Assembly: GCF_001698125.1 (NCBI RefSeq)
Contig: NZ_CP013854.1
Location: 4,588,001 to 4,652,000, forward strand
Source: Pseudonocardia sp. HH130630-07
Lineage (GTDB): Bacteria; Actinomycetota; Actinomycetes; Mycobacteriales; Pseudonocardiaceae
Length of the DNA: 64,000 nucleotides
Reading direction: 5' to 3'
The position numbers and the translations under genes were made by a program. The notes under the pieces were generated by a model. That model was not told the origin of the DNA. It did no database searches and was given only the letters and a program-made list of their open reading frames with translations. Of this stretch, positions 1 through 8,197 are shown in pieces (position 1 is the stretch's first letter; every line of letters starts with the position of its first letter).

Positions 1-348
1 GAGCTGTGCGAGGGCCGGTGCGGCCGCGGTGGCCGGCTTGTCCACGGCGCGCGGACGCTGCCGGGCCAGGCCGAACAGGTAGCTGCGCTCGCCCGGCGTG
101 AGCCGCAGCGCCCGGGCCAGCGCCTCCACCACGTCCGCCGACGGCTGCAGGCCCCTGGCCTGCTCCAGGCGAACGACGTAGTCGGTGCTGACCCCGGCCA
201 GCTCCGCGACCTCCTCCCGGCGCAGGCCCGGCGTCCGGCGGGCCCGCCGGCGCAGCGGCAGACCCAGGTCCTGCGGGTCCAGCTCCGCGCGTCGTCGCCT
301 CAGGAACGCGGCCAGTTCCCGCGTCGCGTCCACGGTGGGGTCGGTCAC
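1..348 (-). CDS. XRE-family helix-turn-helix regulator (partial, C-terminus off the window)
   Basis: The gene begins at a GTG (346-348) and runs off the left edge, so only the first 116 residues are visible. Residues about 1-85 are an N-terminal HTH_XRE/HTH_31 domain with the run REEVAELAGVSTDYVVRLEQ, typical of the recognition-helix region, followed by LTPGERSYLFGLAR. That arrangement is seen in actinobacterial MmyB-like regulators, which carry a C-terminal ligand domain here missing. It is divergent from the aldo/keto reductase at 465, and in this family the regulator commonly controls the neighbouring oxidoreductase. The regulatory link is inference; the fold assignment is firm. Confidence 0.85.
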   Translation of the reverse strand, partial: MTDPTVDATRELAAFLRRRRAELDPQDLGLPLRRRARRTPGLRREEVAELAGVSTDYVVRLEQARGLQPSADVVEALARALRLTPGERSYLFGLARQRPRAVDKPATAAAPALAQL

Positions 349-379
349 GACCGGTCCAACGGCGGAGCCTGGGACCGCT

Positions 380-391
380 GTTCCCAGGAAC
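380..391. promoter_or_regulatory. possible operator between xre and aldo/keto reductase
   Basis: GTTCC-CA-GGAAC is a short inverted repeat in the divergent intergenic region, about 32 bp upstream of the XRE GTG start. Its position suits autoregulation, but a 5 bp arm is short and could be chance. Confidence 0.3.
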
Positions 392-464
392 GGCCTTCCC
401 TTACCCCCGCGCCCCGTGGCTCGCACCGTGGTCACCGCAACGATCACGAACCCGGGAGGACCCG

Positions 465-1537
465 ATGCCACTCACCCTCGACACCTACCGGCTGCTCGGC
501 CGTTCCGGCCTGCGGGTCTCCCCGCTGGCACTGGGCACGGCGACCTTCGGGACGGAGTGGGGCTGGGGCGCCGGCCGGGACGAGGCACGCCGGCTGTTCG
601 ACACCTACGTCGACCGCGGCGGCAACCTCGTCGACACCGCGCCCACCTACACCGACGGCAGCTCCGAGCGCCTGCTCGGTGAGTTCACCCGCGGCCGCCG
701 CGAGCGGCTGGTCCTGTCGACGAAGTACACGACGCAGCGCACGCCCGGCGACCCGAACTCCGGCGGCCCGCACCGCAAGAGCCTCGTCGCGTCGGTCGAG
801 TCCAGCCTGCGCCGGCTGGGGACCGACTACGTCGACCTGCTCCACCTGCACGTCTGGGACTTCACGACGCCCGTCGAGGAGATCCTGCGCGGCCTGGACG
901 ACCTGGTCCGCCAGGGCAAGGTCCGCTACCTCGGCATGTCCAACGTGCCGGCGTGGGAGGTCTCGCGCATGCAGGCGATCGCCGACCTGCGCGGCTGGTC
1001 CCCGCTGGTCGCGCTGCAGATCGAGTACAGCCTGATCCGGCGCGACGCCGAGCGTGACCTGATCCCGATGGCCCGGGAGACCGGACTGGGGGTGACCCCG
1101 TTCTCGCCGCTGGGCGGCGGGGTGCTCTCGGGCAAGTACGGCCGTGCCGACCTGGCCGGGGACGGCGCCGAGCCGGGCAGCAACCGGCGGAGCTTCAACG
1201 CGGGCCTGGGCATGGTCACCGAACGCACCCTGGGCGTCGCCGACGTCGTGGCCGAGGTCGCCGCCGAGGTGGGGCACACGCCCGCGCAGACCGCGCTGGC
1301 CTGGGTGCTGGGCCGGCCGGGGTGACGGCGCCGGTCGTCGGTGCCCGGACGCCCGAGCAGCTGGCCGGGAACCTCGGAGCGCTGGACGTCGAGCTGTCCG
1401 CCGGGCAGACGGCCCGCCTCGATACGGCCGGCGCCATCGAACTCGGCTACCCGCACGACCTGCTCGCGAGCGACTTCATCCGCGCGCAGACCGCGGGCGG
1501 CAGCACGATCGAGGGCCGCCGGGGCGGGGCCGGCTGA
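465..1537 (+). pseudogene. aldo/keto reductase, split by a one-base frameshift
   Basis: NADPH-dependent aldo/keto reductase of about 357 residues read as two pieces. The first frame (465-1325, 286 aa) has the AKR features: LVDTAPTYTDG holding the catalytic Asp and Tyr, the Lys in LSTKYT and the His in LLHLHVWD. It stops at TGA 1323-1325, directly after WVLGRPG. The next frame carries on at 1322-1537 with TAPVVGARTPEQLAGNLGAL, the usual AKR cofactor-binding C-terminus. One extra G in the GGGG run at 1319-1322 would restore a single protein. The start ATG has a GGGAGGA ribosome site. Either a recent inactivating mutation or a base-call error; the rest of the coding sequence looks undamaged. Confidence 0.85.
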
Positions 1538-1559
1538 CCGGTCGGGTCGTGGCCGGTGA

Positions 1560-2471
1560 TCAGCCCGGGTCCCCCGCCCGCGCCGGGTCGATGCGGACCA
1601 GCGCGCCGCTCTCCAGCGCCGTCCAGACCGCCCCGTCCGGGCCCACGGTGATCCCGTGCGGCTCGGTGCCGGAACCGGAGAGGTCGTGCACCTCGAACAC
1701 CCCCGTCGGGCTGCGGGACACGACGCTGTTCCCGGCCCATCCGGTGAACCACAGCGAGCCGTCCGGGCCCGTGGTGACGGCGTGCGGGCGCTCGGCGCCG
1801 TCCGGGACGGGGAACTCGGTCACGACGCCGTCGGTGCCGATCCGGCCGAGATGGCCGGAACCGATCGCCACGAACCACAGCGCGTCGCCGGGCCCCGAGG
1901 TGATGCCGACCGGGCCGGTCGCGACGCCGAGCGGGTGGACGGTCACCGCGCCGGCGGTCGTGATCCGCCCGATCGCGTCGGCCTGGTTCATCGTGAACCA
2001 CAGGGCCCCGTCGGGGCCCGCGGTGATCGTGGACGGGAACGCCCCGGACCGGGGGAGCGGGAACTCGGTGATCCGGCCGTCGGTCGTGATCCGGCCGATG
2101 CGGTCGGTGGCGGTCCCGGTGAACCACAGCGCCCCGTCGGGACCGGCGGCGATCCCGAACGGGCCGCTGTCCGGGGTGGGTGGCGCGAACTCCGTCACCG
2201 TGCCGGCGGTGTCGATGCGGCCGATCCGGTGCGCGCGGTACTCGGTGAACCACAGCGCGCCGTCCGGGCCCGGGGTGATGATCGTCGGCCCGCAGTCCGG
2301 ATCGAGCCGGTGGTAGCGCGGCGGGTCGCCGGGCCGGAGGCGGCCGATCCGGCCGCTGCCGACGAGGGTGAACCAGAGGGCGCCGTCCGGCCCGGTGGTG
2401 ACCGCGTAGGGGGCGCCGGTCACCGGGTGGGTCCCGATCCCGGGCCGGGGCTGCGGGATGTCGCCGGTCAT
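1560..2471 (-). CDS. vgb: virginiamycin B lyase (streptogramin B lyase)
   Basis: 303-residue seven-bladed beta-propeller enzyme that linearises type B streptogramins by eliminative cleavage of the ester bond. The protein is built from repeats of GPDGALWFT about 42 residues apart. The catalytic residues known from the staphylococcal enzyme (H228, E268, H270) appear here as H230 (in RPHAVTTG) and E270/H272 (in TEPHGITVG), with the same spacing, which makes real lyase activity plausible. The start ATG at 2469-2471 was preferred over an upstream in-frame ATG because GGGAG precedes it and the propeller starts soon after. It is divergent from the small membrane ORF and FAD hydroxylase; a GTACC palindrome lies between them. 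Confidence 0.88.
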   Translation of the reverse strand: MTGDIPQPRPGIGTHPVTGAPYAVTTGPDGALWFTLVGSGRIGRLRPGDPPRYHRLDPDCGPTIITPGPDGALWFTEYRAHRIGRIDTAGTVTEFAPPTPDSGPFGIAAGPDGALWFTGTATDRIGRITTDGRITEFPLPRSGAFPSTITAGPDGALWFTMNQADAIGRITTAGAVTVHPLGVATGPVGITSGPGDALWFVAIGSGHLGRIGTDGVVTEFPVPDGAERPHAVTTGPDGSLWFTGWAGNSVVSRSPTGVFEVHDLSGSGTEPHGITVGPDGAVWTALESGALVRIDPARAGDPG

Positions 2472-2625
2472 GAGGTGCTCCCGTGGGACGCGTCGTCCGG
2501 TCGTGGCGGGACCCAGGATGTCCGGTGCAGCTGACGACCGGCAACCGGCTTCCGGCCGGCGTGCGGCCGGATCCCGGGTCGCGCCGGCCGGCGTCGACCG
2601 GACCCGACGCCACGCGGATCGGTCT

Positions 2626-2639
2626 GTACCGTGTGGTAC
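2626..2639. promoter_or_regulatory. palindromic operator GTACCGTGTGGTAC
   Basis: 14-bp inverted repeat (arms GTACC/GGTAC plus a near-symmetric centre) in the divergent region between vgb and the FAD hydroxylase operon. It has the same form and flanks (CTGTACCG..GGTACRCG) as two sites at 14120-14158, suggesting one shared TetR-like repressor. The cognate regulator is not identified in this window. Confidence 0.6.
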
Positions 2640-2739
2640 GCGCACCGGGGTGGATCATCGTGAGTGCACTGGATGTAACTATGCATTTTGTGTATCAATA
2701 ACGTCTGTCCCGTTCGTCCCGCATGGCCGGAGTATCCCG

Positions 2740-2889
2740 ATGACCGACGTCGTCCTGTCCGCTCCACCGCGCACCGGGCCGCCCGAGCTGACGCCGGCGG
2801 CGCCGCCTGCCCCCGCGTGGCCGGTGGTGGCGCTCGCGGCGGTGCTCCTGGTCGGCGTGCTCGTCGTCGCGTTCGGGGGTACGGCGTGA
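2740..2889 (+). CDS. small single-span membrane protein
   Basis: 49 residues: a Pro/Ala-rich N-terminus then one hydrophobic helix (WPVVALAAVLLVGVLVVAF). No recognised family. It is supported mainly by arrangement: its TGA overlaps the GTG of the following hydroxylase (GTGA), and GGAG lies 9 nt upstream of the ATG. It could be a membrane anchor or partner, or a translational-coupling leader for the hydroxylase. Moderate confidence. Confidence 0.5.
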   Translation: MTDVVLSAPPRTGPPELTPAAPPAPAWPVVALAAVLLVGVLVVAFGGTA

Positions 2890-4400
2890 GCGCGGCGGAC
2901 GACCCGGAGGTGCTGGTCGCCGGCGCCGGGCCGACGGGTCTGGCACTGGCCTGCGCGCTGACCGCGGCGGGGGTGCGGGTCCGGGTGCTCGACCGCGCCG
3001 AGGGGCCCGCGGTCACCTCCCGGGCGAACATCCTGCACGCCCGCGGAGCGGAGGTGCTCGACCGGCTCGGAGCGCTGGGCGGTGTGCGGGAGCAGGCCGT
3101 CGCGCCGGCCGGACTGCGGATGTACGTGCGTGGCGAGCACCTCGCGACGATGGCCTTCGTGCCCGACGAGCGGGAGTCGGTGCAGGCGCTCTACGTCTCC
3201 CAGGCCGTCGTGGAACGGGGGCTGCGCGACCGGCTGGCCGCCCTCGGCGTCGCCGTCGAGTGGGGGAGCGAGGTCGCCGCGCTGGCCCGGCGGCCCGGTG
3301 GGGTGGCCGTGGGGACCGGCGACGGCACCGAGCTGGCGGCGGCCTGGCTCGTCGGCTGCGACGGGGCACGCAGCCGGGTGCGGGAGCTGGCCGGTATCGG
3401 GTTCCCCGGGGTCCCCGTGGTCGAGCGGTTCCTGCTGGCCGACGTGCACGTCGACGGGCTCGTCGACCGCGCGGGCGGGGTGGGGTGGTACCACCGCGAC
3501 GGCATTCTCATGGGCATCCCGATGGCCGAGCCGACGGTCGGGCCGGCGGGTCGCGGCACCGGGAACCTGTGGCGGCTGATGGCCGACGTGCCCGACGACG
3601 GCCGGCACCTGTCCGCCGACGACGTCGTCGCCGCCTTCGCCGGGCTCTTGGGGACCAGGGCGGGGCTGGCGGGTGCGCGGATCCACGACGCGGTCTGGAC
3701 CTCGGTGTTCCGCATCCAGCGCCGGCTCGCCGATCGCTACCGGTCCGGGCGGGTGCTGCTGGCCGGGGACGCCGCGCACGTCCACTCCCCGTTCGGCGGC
3801 CAGGGCATGAACACCGGGATCGGGGACGCGGAGAACCTGGCGTGGAAGCTGGCACTGGTCGTCGGGGGCGGGGCCGCGGAGTCGCTGCTGGACACCTACG
3901 GGGCCGAGCGACGGCCGGTCGCGGCGGCGGTGCTGCGGCGGACCACGGCGAACACCCGCGCCCTGGTGGCGCCGGGCCGGGCGGCCCGGTTCGTGCGCGA
4001 TCACGTGCTGATCCCGATCCTCGACCGGCCGGGCGTGCAGCGCCGGGCGACCCGCACGGCGTCGCAGCTGGACCTCACCTACCGTCGCGGACCGCTCGGC
4101 GGACGGGGCCGGGCACCCCGGCCGGGGGACCGGGTCCCCGACCGGGCCGTCGTGACGGGTGACGGTGCCCGCACCACGCTCACCGCGCTGCTGGGGCCGC
4201 GCTGGGTGCTCCTGGGTGCGGTCCCCGACCGGGCACTGCGTGTTCTGCAGGACCGGCTCCCGGGGGTCGTGGTCCCCGCGTCCGATCCGTACGGCACCGG
4301 CCGGGACGCGTTGCTGGTCCGGCCGGACGGGCACCTGCTGTGGCGCGGTACCGGCGTCGCCGGTCTGGACCGCGTGCTGTCCGCGGCCGGGATCGGGTAG
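2886..4400 (+). CDS. FAD-dependent aromatic hydroxylase (PHBH/Rox type)
   Basis: 504-residue class A flavoprotein monooxygenase. It has the N-terminal FAD motif VAGAGPTG (about residues 10-17), the central CDGARSRVR motif, and GDAAHVHSPFGGQGMN, which contacts the FAD pyrophosphate/ribityl chain. The C-terminal 130 residues form the thioredoxin-like domain typical of aromatic polyketide hydroxylases and rifampicin monooxygenase-type enzymes. It would use NAD(P)H and O2 to hydroxylate an aromatic substrate. It is translationally coupled to the small membrane ORF and divergent from vgb. It could be antibiotic-inactivating or a tailoring enzyme for the cluster downstream; the sequence does not decide. 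Confidence 0.88.
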   Translation: MSAADDPEVLVAGAGPTGLALACALTAAGVRVRVLDRAEGPAVTSRANILHARGAEVLDRLGALGGVREQAVAPAGLRMYVRGEHLATMAFVPDERESVQALYVSQAVVERGLRDRLAALGVAVEWGSEVAALARRPGGVAVGTGDGTELAAAWLVGCDGARSRVRELAGIGFPGVPVVERFLLADVHVDGLVDRAGGVGWYHRDGILMGIPMAEPTVGPAGRGTGNLWRLMADVPDDGRHLSADDVVAAFAGLLGTRAGLAGARIHDAVWTSVFRIQRRLADRYRSGRVLLAGDAAHVHSPFGGQGMNTGIGDAENLAWKLALVVGGGAAESLLDTYGAERRPVAAAVLRRTTANTRALVAPGRAARFVRDHVLIPILDRPGVQRRATRTASQLDLTYRRGPLGGRGRAPRPGDRVPDRAVVTGDGARTTLTALLGPRWVLLGAVPDRALRVLQDRLPGVVVPASDPYGTGRDALLVRPDGHLLWRGTGVAGLDRVLSAAGIG

Positions 4401-4977
4401 CGGCTGACCGGATCGTCCCGGCCCCGGGCGTTCCGGCGTGGCATTCCGGTGAATTCGTCGCTCGAATCGGAATGATCGACAGCATTCCCGTACGTGTCGT
4501 TCCGCTGGTAGTCACCGAAAGGGTGCCGGACGGTGGCGGGTGTGCCTCCGATCCGCGCGGGTGCCGCGCCGGAACGACACTGGCGATCAGCTGGCGCAAA
4601 CCCCTATGCTCCGGAATCGGTGCACCGCACAGGGTCGGCGGGCGCGGGAGGAGTGGTGTCGTGATCCGGCGCCGCGCTTCCGGATAGTGATCACCAACCA
4701 TATTCGTGATCAGTACTCCCGTGTATTTTCCGAAAGGAAAGCCGGCTTCCCGTCGACGAGCGTGATCGCCGGCCGGCGGAATGAATCGGCGGGTCCGTGA
4801 TCGTGCCGCTACGGCGTGGGCCGGAGCCCGGCCGTCGTCCGGAACGCCGCTGCGGTTCCCGGCGCCCGCGAGATACCGGTGTGAGCCATGTCGGTGCCCC
4901 ACCGCCCGCGTCCGGGAACCCGGTCGACGGTGCCCGCGACTGACCACCCGAAGCGTTCTCCGTCCGAGGGAAGGCAC
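4401..4977. promoter_or_regulatory. 577-bp control region ahead of the isonitrile cluster
   Basis: No convincing gene is seen here; the short open frames lack coding character. The region is locally AT-richer around 4600-4745. TGATCAC (4688-4694) and GTGATCA (4706-4712) form an inverted repeat with an 11-bp spacer. The heptamer CGTGATC recurs about four times between 4659 and 4805, once inside that repeat. A small hairpin TTTCC-GAAA-GGAAA lies near 4727-4740. It probably holds the promoter and operators for the exporter-led operon starting at 4978. Confidence 0.45.
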
Positions 4978-6345
4978 ATGAGCGAGAGAACCGGGGCACC
5001 CCCCGGGACGACGCACGACGACCGGGCCGCGGTGGCGGTCGCCGGGCTGCTGGCGTTCGTCGCGATGTTCGACATGAACGTCGTGAACGTGGCGTTGCCC
5101 GCGATCGGCGACGGGTTCGCCGCCGGGCCGTCGTCGGCGCAGTGGGTGGTGCTGGCCTACGCCGTCCCCGCCGTGGCGCTGCTGTTGCCCGCCGGGCGAT
5201 GGACGGACCGCGGCGCCGTACGGCCGGTCACGCTGGTGGCGCTCACCGTGTTCGGGCTCGCGAACGCCGCGGCGGTCCTCGCTCCGACGCTGCCGGTGCT
5301 GGTGGCCCTGCGGTTCGTCCAGGGGGCCGGTGCGGCGGTGCTGATGGTGCTGATGCCGGTGCTGGCCGTCGCCGCCGTGGGCCCCCAGCGGCGGGGTCGG
5401 GCGATGGCGGTACCGGCGACCGCCGGGCCCGTCGGCGGTGTGCTGGGCCCCGCCCTCGGCGGACCGCTCGTCGAGACGGCCGGATGGCGGGTCGTGTTCG
5501 TCCCGGCGGTGGTCCTCGTCGTGGTGGCGATGCTGCTGGTCGGCCGGTCACGGATCGCGGGCGGGCGGATCGCCCGCCCGGACCGGCCCGGAGTCGTCGA
5601 CGCCGGCCTGCTGGTCGTGGGCCTCGGGCTCGTCGGCGCGGTCACCACCGGCGCCGCCGGCCGGGGAGCCCTTCCGGTGGCCGTGCTGCTCGTCCTGTCC
5701 GGGGCGGCGCTCGGTGCGTGGGCGTGGCGGCCGGGGGCCCGGACCGTCGCGGCGGTGCTGTGGGCCGGCCGCGGTGTCGCACCCGCCACCGCGGTCGGAC
5801 TGCTGGCCGTGGCCTTCGCCGCGGCGAGCTACCTGGTCGCGGTCGGCCTGCAGCACTGCGGGACCGGCCCTGCGGTGACCGGCCTGACGCTGCTCGCGTT
5901 CCCGCTGCTGATGGCCGTCGCCGGCCCGGTGGCCGGGCGGCTCGCGGACCGGCTCGGGCCGCGGCCGGTGGCCGTCGCCGGAGCGGCGCTGGCCGCCGCC
6001 GGGTTCGGACTGCTGGCGACGCTCCCGGCCCTCGGGTCCTGGGAACCGGCCGACGTCGCGTGGCGGCTCGCCGTCGCCGGTCTCGGCACCGGGCTCTACG
6101 GCGGCCCCACCCAGCTCATGGTCCTCGCCGGGGCCGGCCGCGACCGGACCGCCACGGCGGGGGCCGGTGTGCAGTGCGCCCGCGCGCTGGGCTTCGCGAT
6201 CGGCCCGGCCGCCGCCGCGCTCGCCTGGAGCGACGACGGTGCGCTCCTGCACGCCCGGCCCGCGCTGGTCCTCGCCGCCGTCGCCGCGGCGATCGGCGCA
6301 CTCCTGCTGATCCGCCCCACCCGCCCGACCACCGAGGAGAACTGA
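4978..6345 (+). CDS. MFS exporter (DHA2/EmrB-like), isonitrile cluster
   Basis: 455-residue multi-pass membrane protein with motif D1-like FDMNVVNVALPAIGDGF in the first helix and GRAMAVPATAGPVGGVLGPALGG, the antiporter motif C region, in the fifth. These mark a proton-coupled drug exporter of the DHA2 type. The chosen ATG at 4978 follows GAGGGAAGG. It is the first gene of a tight operon (its TGA overlaps the asnB ATG as TGATG), so it most likely exports the cluster product and gives self-resistance. That role is inference from position. Confidence 0.85.
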   Translation: MSERTGAPPGTTHDDRAAVAVAGLLAFVAMFDMNVVNVALPAIGDGFAAGPSSAQWVVLAYAVPAVALLLPAGRWTDRGAVRPVTLVALTVFGLANAAAVLAPTLPVLVALRFVQGAGAAVLMVLMPVLAVAAVGPQRRGRAMAVPATAGPVGGVLGPALGGPLVETAGWRVVFVPAVVLVVVAMLLVGRSRIAGGRIARPDRPGVVDAGLLVVGLGLVGAVTTGAAGRGALPVAVLLVLSGAALGAWAWRPGARTVAAVLWAGRGVAPATAVGLLAVAFAAASYLVAVGLQHCGTGPAVTGLTLLAFPLLMAVAGPVAGRLADRLGPRPVAVAGAALAAAGFGLLATLPALGSWEPADVAWRLAVAGLGTGLYGGPTQLMVLAGAGRDRTATAGAGVQCARALGFAIGPAAAALAWSDDGALLHARPALVLAAVAAAIGALLLIRPTRPTTEEN

Positions 6346-8186
6346 TGTGCGGCATCGCCGGACTGGCCGAACCACGGCCGGTCGGAGGCCCCGCGCGACT
6401 GCGCGCGATCACCGAGGACATGACGGCGACCCTCGCCCCGCGCGGGCCGGACGCGTGCGGCACGTGGGTGTGCGAGCGGGCCGCGCTGGGACACCGGCGG
6501 CTGGCGGTCATCGACCTCGACGGCGGCGTCCAGCCGATGCTGTCGGGCAGTGCGGGCTCCCGGACCGTCCTGAGCTACTCCGGGGAGGTCTACAACCACC
6601 ACGACCTGCGCGCGACGCTGCGGTCGCGGGGCCACCACTTCGCCACCCGCAGCGACACCGAGGTCGTGCTGGCGGCGTTCCGGGAGTGGGGGATCGCCGC
6701 GCTGGACCGGCTGGAGGGGATGTTCGCGCTCGCCGTGTGGGACCAGACGACCGAGCGGCTGGTGCTGGCCCGCGACCGGCTCGGCGTCAAGCCGCTGTAC
6801 TGGGCGGCGACCCCGTCCGGCGGGATCGCGTTCGGTTCCGAGCCGAAGGCGCTGTTCGCCCACCCGGACCTCGCCCCGGCCGTCGACGTCGAGAGCCTGC
6901 GCGAGGGCTACTCGCTGCTGTTCTCGACCTGGCCGGGGGTCTACTCCGGCATCCACGAGGTCGCACCCGGCGGCTGGGTCGTCGCCGACGCCGACGGCGT
7001 CACCGCCGGGCGGTACTGGCAGCTGGAGCTGCACGAGCACACCGACGACCCGAACACGACGGGTGAGCGGGTCGCCGAGCTGGTCGAGCGGGCGGCCCGG
7101 TCCCGGCTGGAGGCCGACGTCGAGATCTGCAGCCTGCTCTCCGGCGGTCTCGACTCCTCGGTGGTGACCGCGTTCGCGGCCGCCGAGCTGCGGGACCGCC
7201 GCGGCGCGGGCGCGGTCCTGCGGTCCTACGCGGTCGACTACGCGGACCAGGCGAGGGAGTTCGTCGGTGACGTGCTGCGCACCGGGCACGACACCCCCTA
7301 CGCGGCCGAGGCCGGGGCACACATCGGCACCGACCACTCGGTCACCGTGCTGGACCCGGCGGCGCTGCTCGACGTCGGGCACCGGCGCGCCGTCGTCGCC
7401 GCCCGGGACTCGCCGATCGGGGTGGGGGACATGGACACCTCGCTGTACCTGCTGTTCGGCCGGATCCGCGAGCACTCCACCGTCGCGCTGTCCGGGGAGG
7501 CGGCCGACGAGGTCTTCGGCGGCTATCCCTGGTTCCACGGCGCCCGTCCCCGCGCCGCCGCGACCTTCCCGTGGCTGCTCGTCACCGGTGACGACGCGGC
7601 CGTCCCGCTGCATCCCGATCTCGCGGCGTCGATGCGGCTCGCCGAGTACCGGGCCGACACCTACTCCGACGCGCTCGCCGCCGTGCCGCACCACCCCGGC
7701 GAGACCGCCGAGCAGCACCGGTCCCGGGAGCTGCAGCACCTGTCGCTGACCCGGTGGCTGCGTCAGCTGCTGCACCGCAAGGACCGGCTGTCCATGGCGC
7801 ACGGGCTGGAGGTCCGCGTCCCCTACTGCGACCACCGGCTCGTCGAGTACGCGTTCTCGCTGCCCTGGGAGCTGCAGACCCGCGACGGGCGGGAGAAGTC
7901 CCTGCTGCGCGGGACGGGTGCGAAGCACCTGCCCGAGCCGGTCCTGTGGCGGGCGAAGAACCACTACCCGGCGACGCACGATCCCGGTTACACCGCGGGC
8001 CTGCAGGAACTGGCCCGCACCTGCCTGGACGTGGACGGTGTCACCGACGTCGTCGACCGTGCCCGGATCGACCCGCTGCTCGACGGCCCCGCCGCCGCCC
8101 TCGACTGGGGCACCCGGCTGCGGCTGGAACGCGTCGTCGATCTCGCGCTGTGGCTGGAGCACGCCCGCCCCGAGCTGACGATCTGA
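6345..8186 (+). CDS. asnB: asparagine synthetase (glutamine-hydrolysing), AsnB-type
   Basis: 613 residues. The N-terminal glutaminase begins MCGIAGLAE with the catalytic Cys2. The C-terminal ATP-pyrophosphatase domain carries LLSGGLDSSVV near residue 265 and the DRLSMAHGLEVRVPYCDHRL segment. Known chemistry: beta-aspartyl-AMP formation and amidation with glutamine-derived ammonia. In secondary-metabolite clusters, AsnB homologues also form amides on other acyl substrates. It sits between the exporter and the P450 with 1-bp and 11-bp junctions, so it is part of the operon. Whether it makes Asn or amidates an isonitrile acid is open. Confidence 0.9.
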   Translation: MCGIAGLAEPRPVGGPARLRAITEDMTATLAPRGPDACGTWVCERAALGHRRLAVIDLDGGVQPMLSGSAGSRTVLSYSGEVYNHHDLRATLRSRGHHFATRSDTEVVLAAFREWGIAALDRLEGMFALAVWDQTTERLVLARDRLGVKPLYWAATPSGGIAFGSEPKALFAHPDLAPAVDVESLREGYSLLFSTWPGVYSGIHEVAPGGWVVADADGVTAGRYWQLELHEHTDDPNTTGERVAELVERAARSRLEADVEICSLLSGGLDSSVVTAFAAAELRDRRGAGAVLRSYAVDYADQAREFVGDVLRTGHDTPYAAEAGAHIGTDHSVTVLDPAALLDVGHRRAVVAARDSPIGVGDMDTSLYLLFGRIREHSTVALSGEAADEVFGGYPWFHGARPRAAATFPWLLVTGDDAAVPLHPDLAASMRLAEYRADTYSDALAAVPHHPGETAEQHRSRELQHLSLTRWLRQLLHRKDRLSMAHGLEVRVPYCDHRLVEYAFSLPWELQTRDGREKSLLRGTGAKHLPEPVLWRAKNHYPATHDPGYTAGLQELARTCLDVDGVTDVVDRARIDPLLDGPAAALDWGTRLRLERVVDLALWLEHARPELTI

Positions 8187-8197
8187 AGGAGGACGAC

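Noticed and set aside
1319..1325. Programmed frameshift in the aldo/keto reductase
   Set aside because: No slippery heptamer or clear downstream structure; this family is not known to use frameshifting. A mutation or base-call error is simpler.
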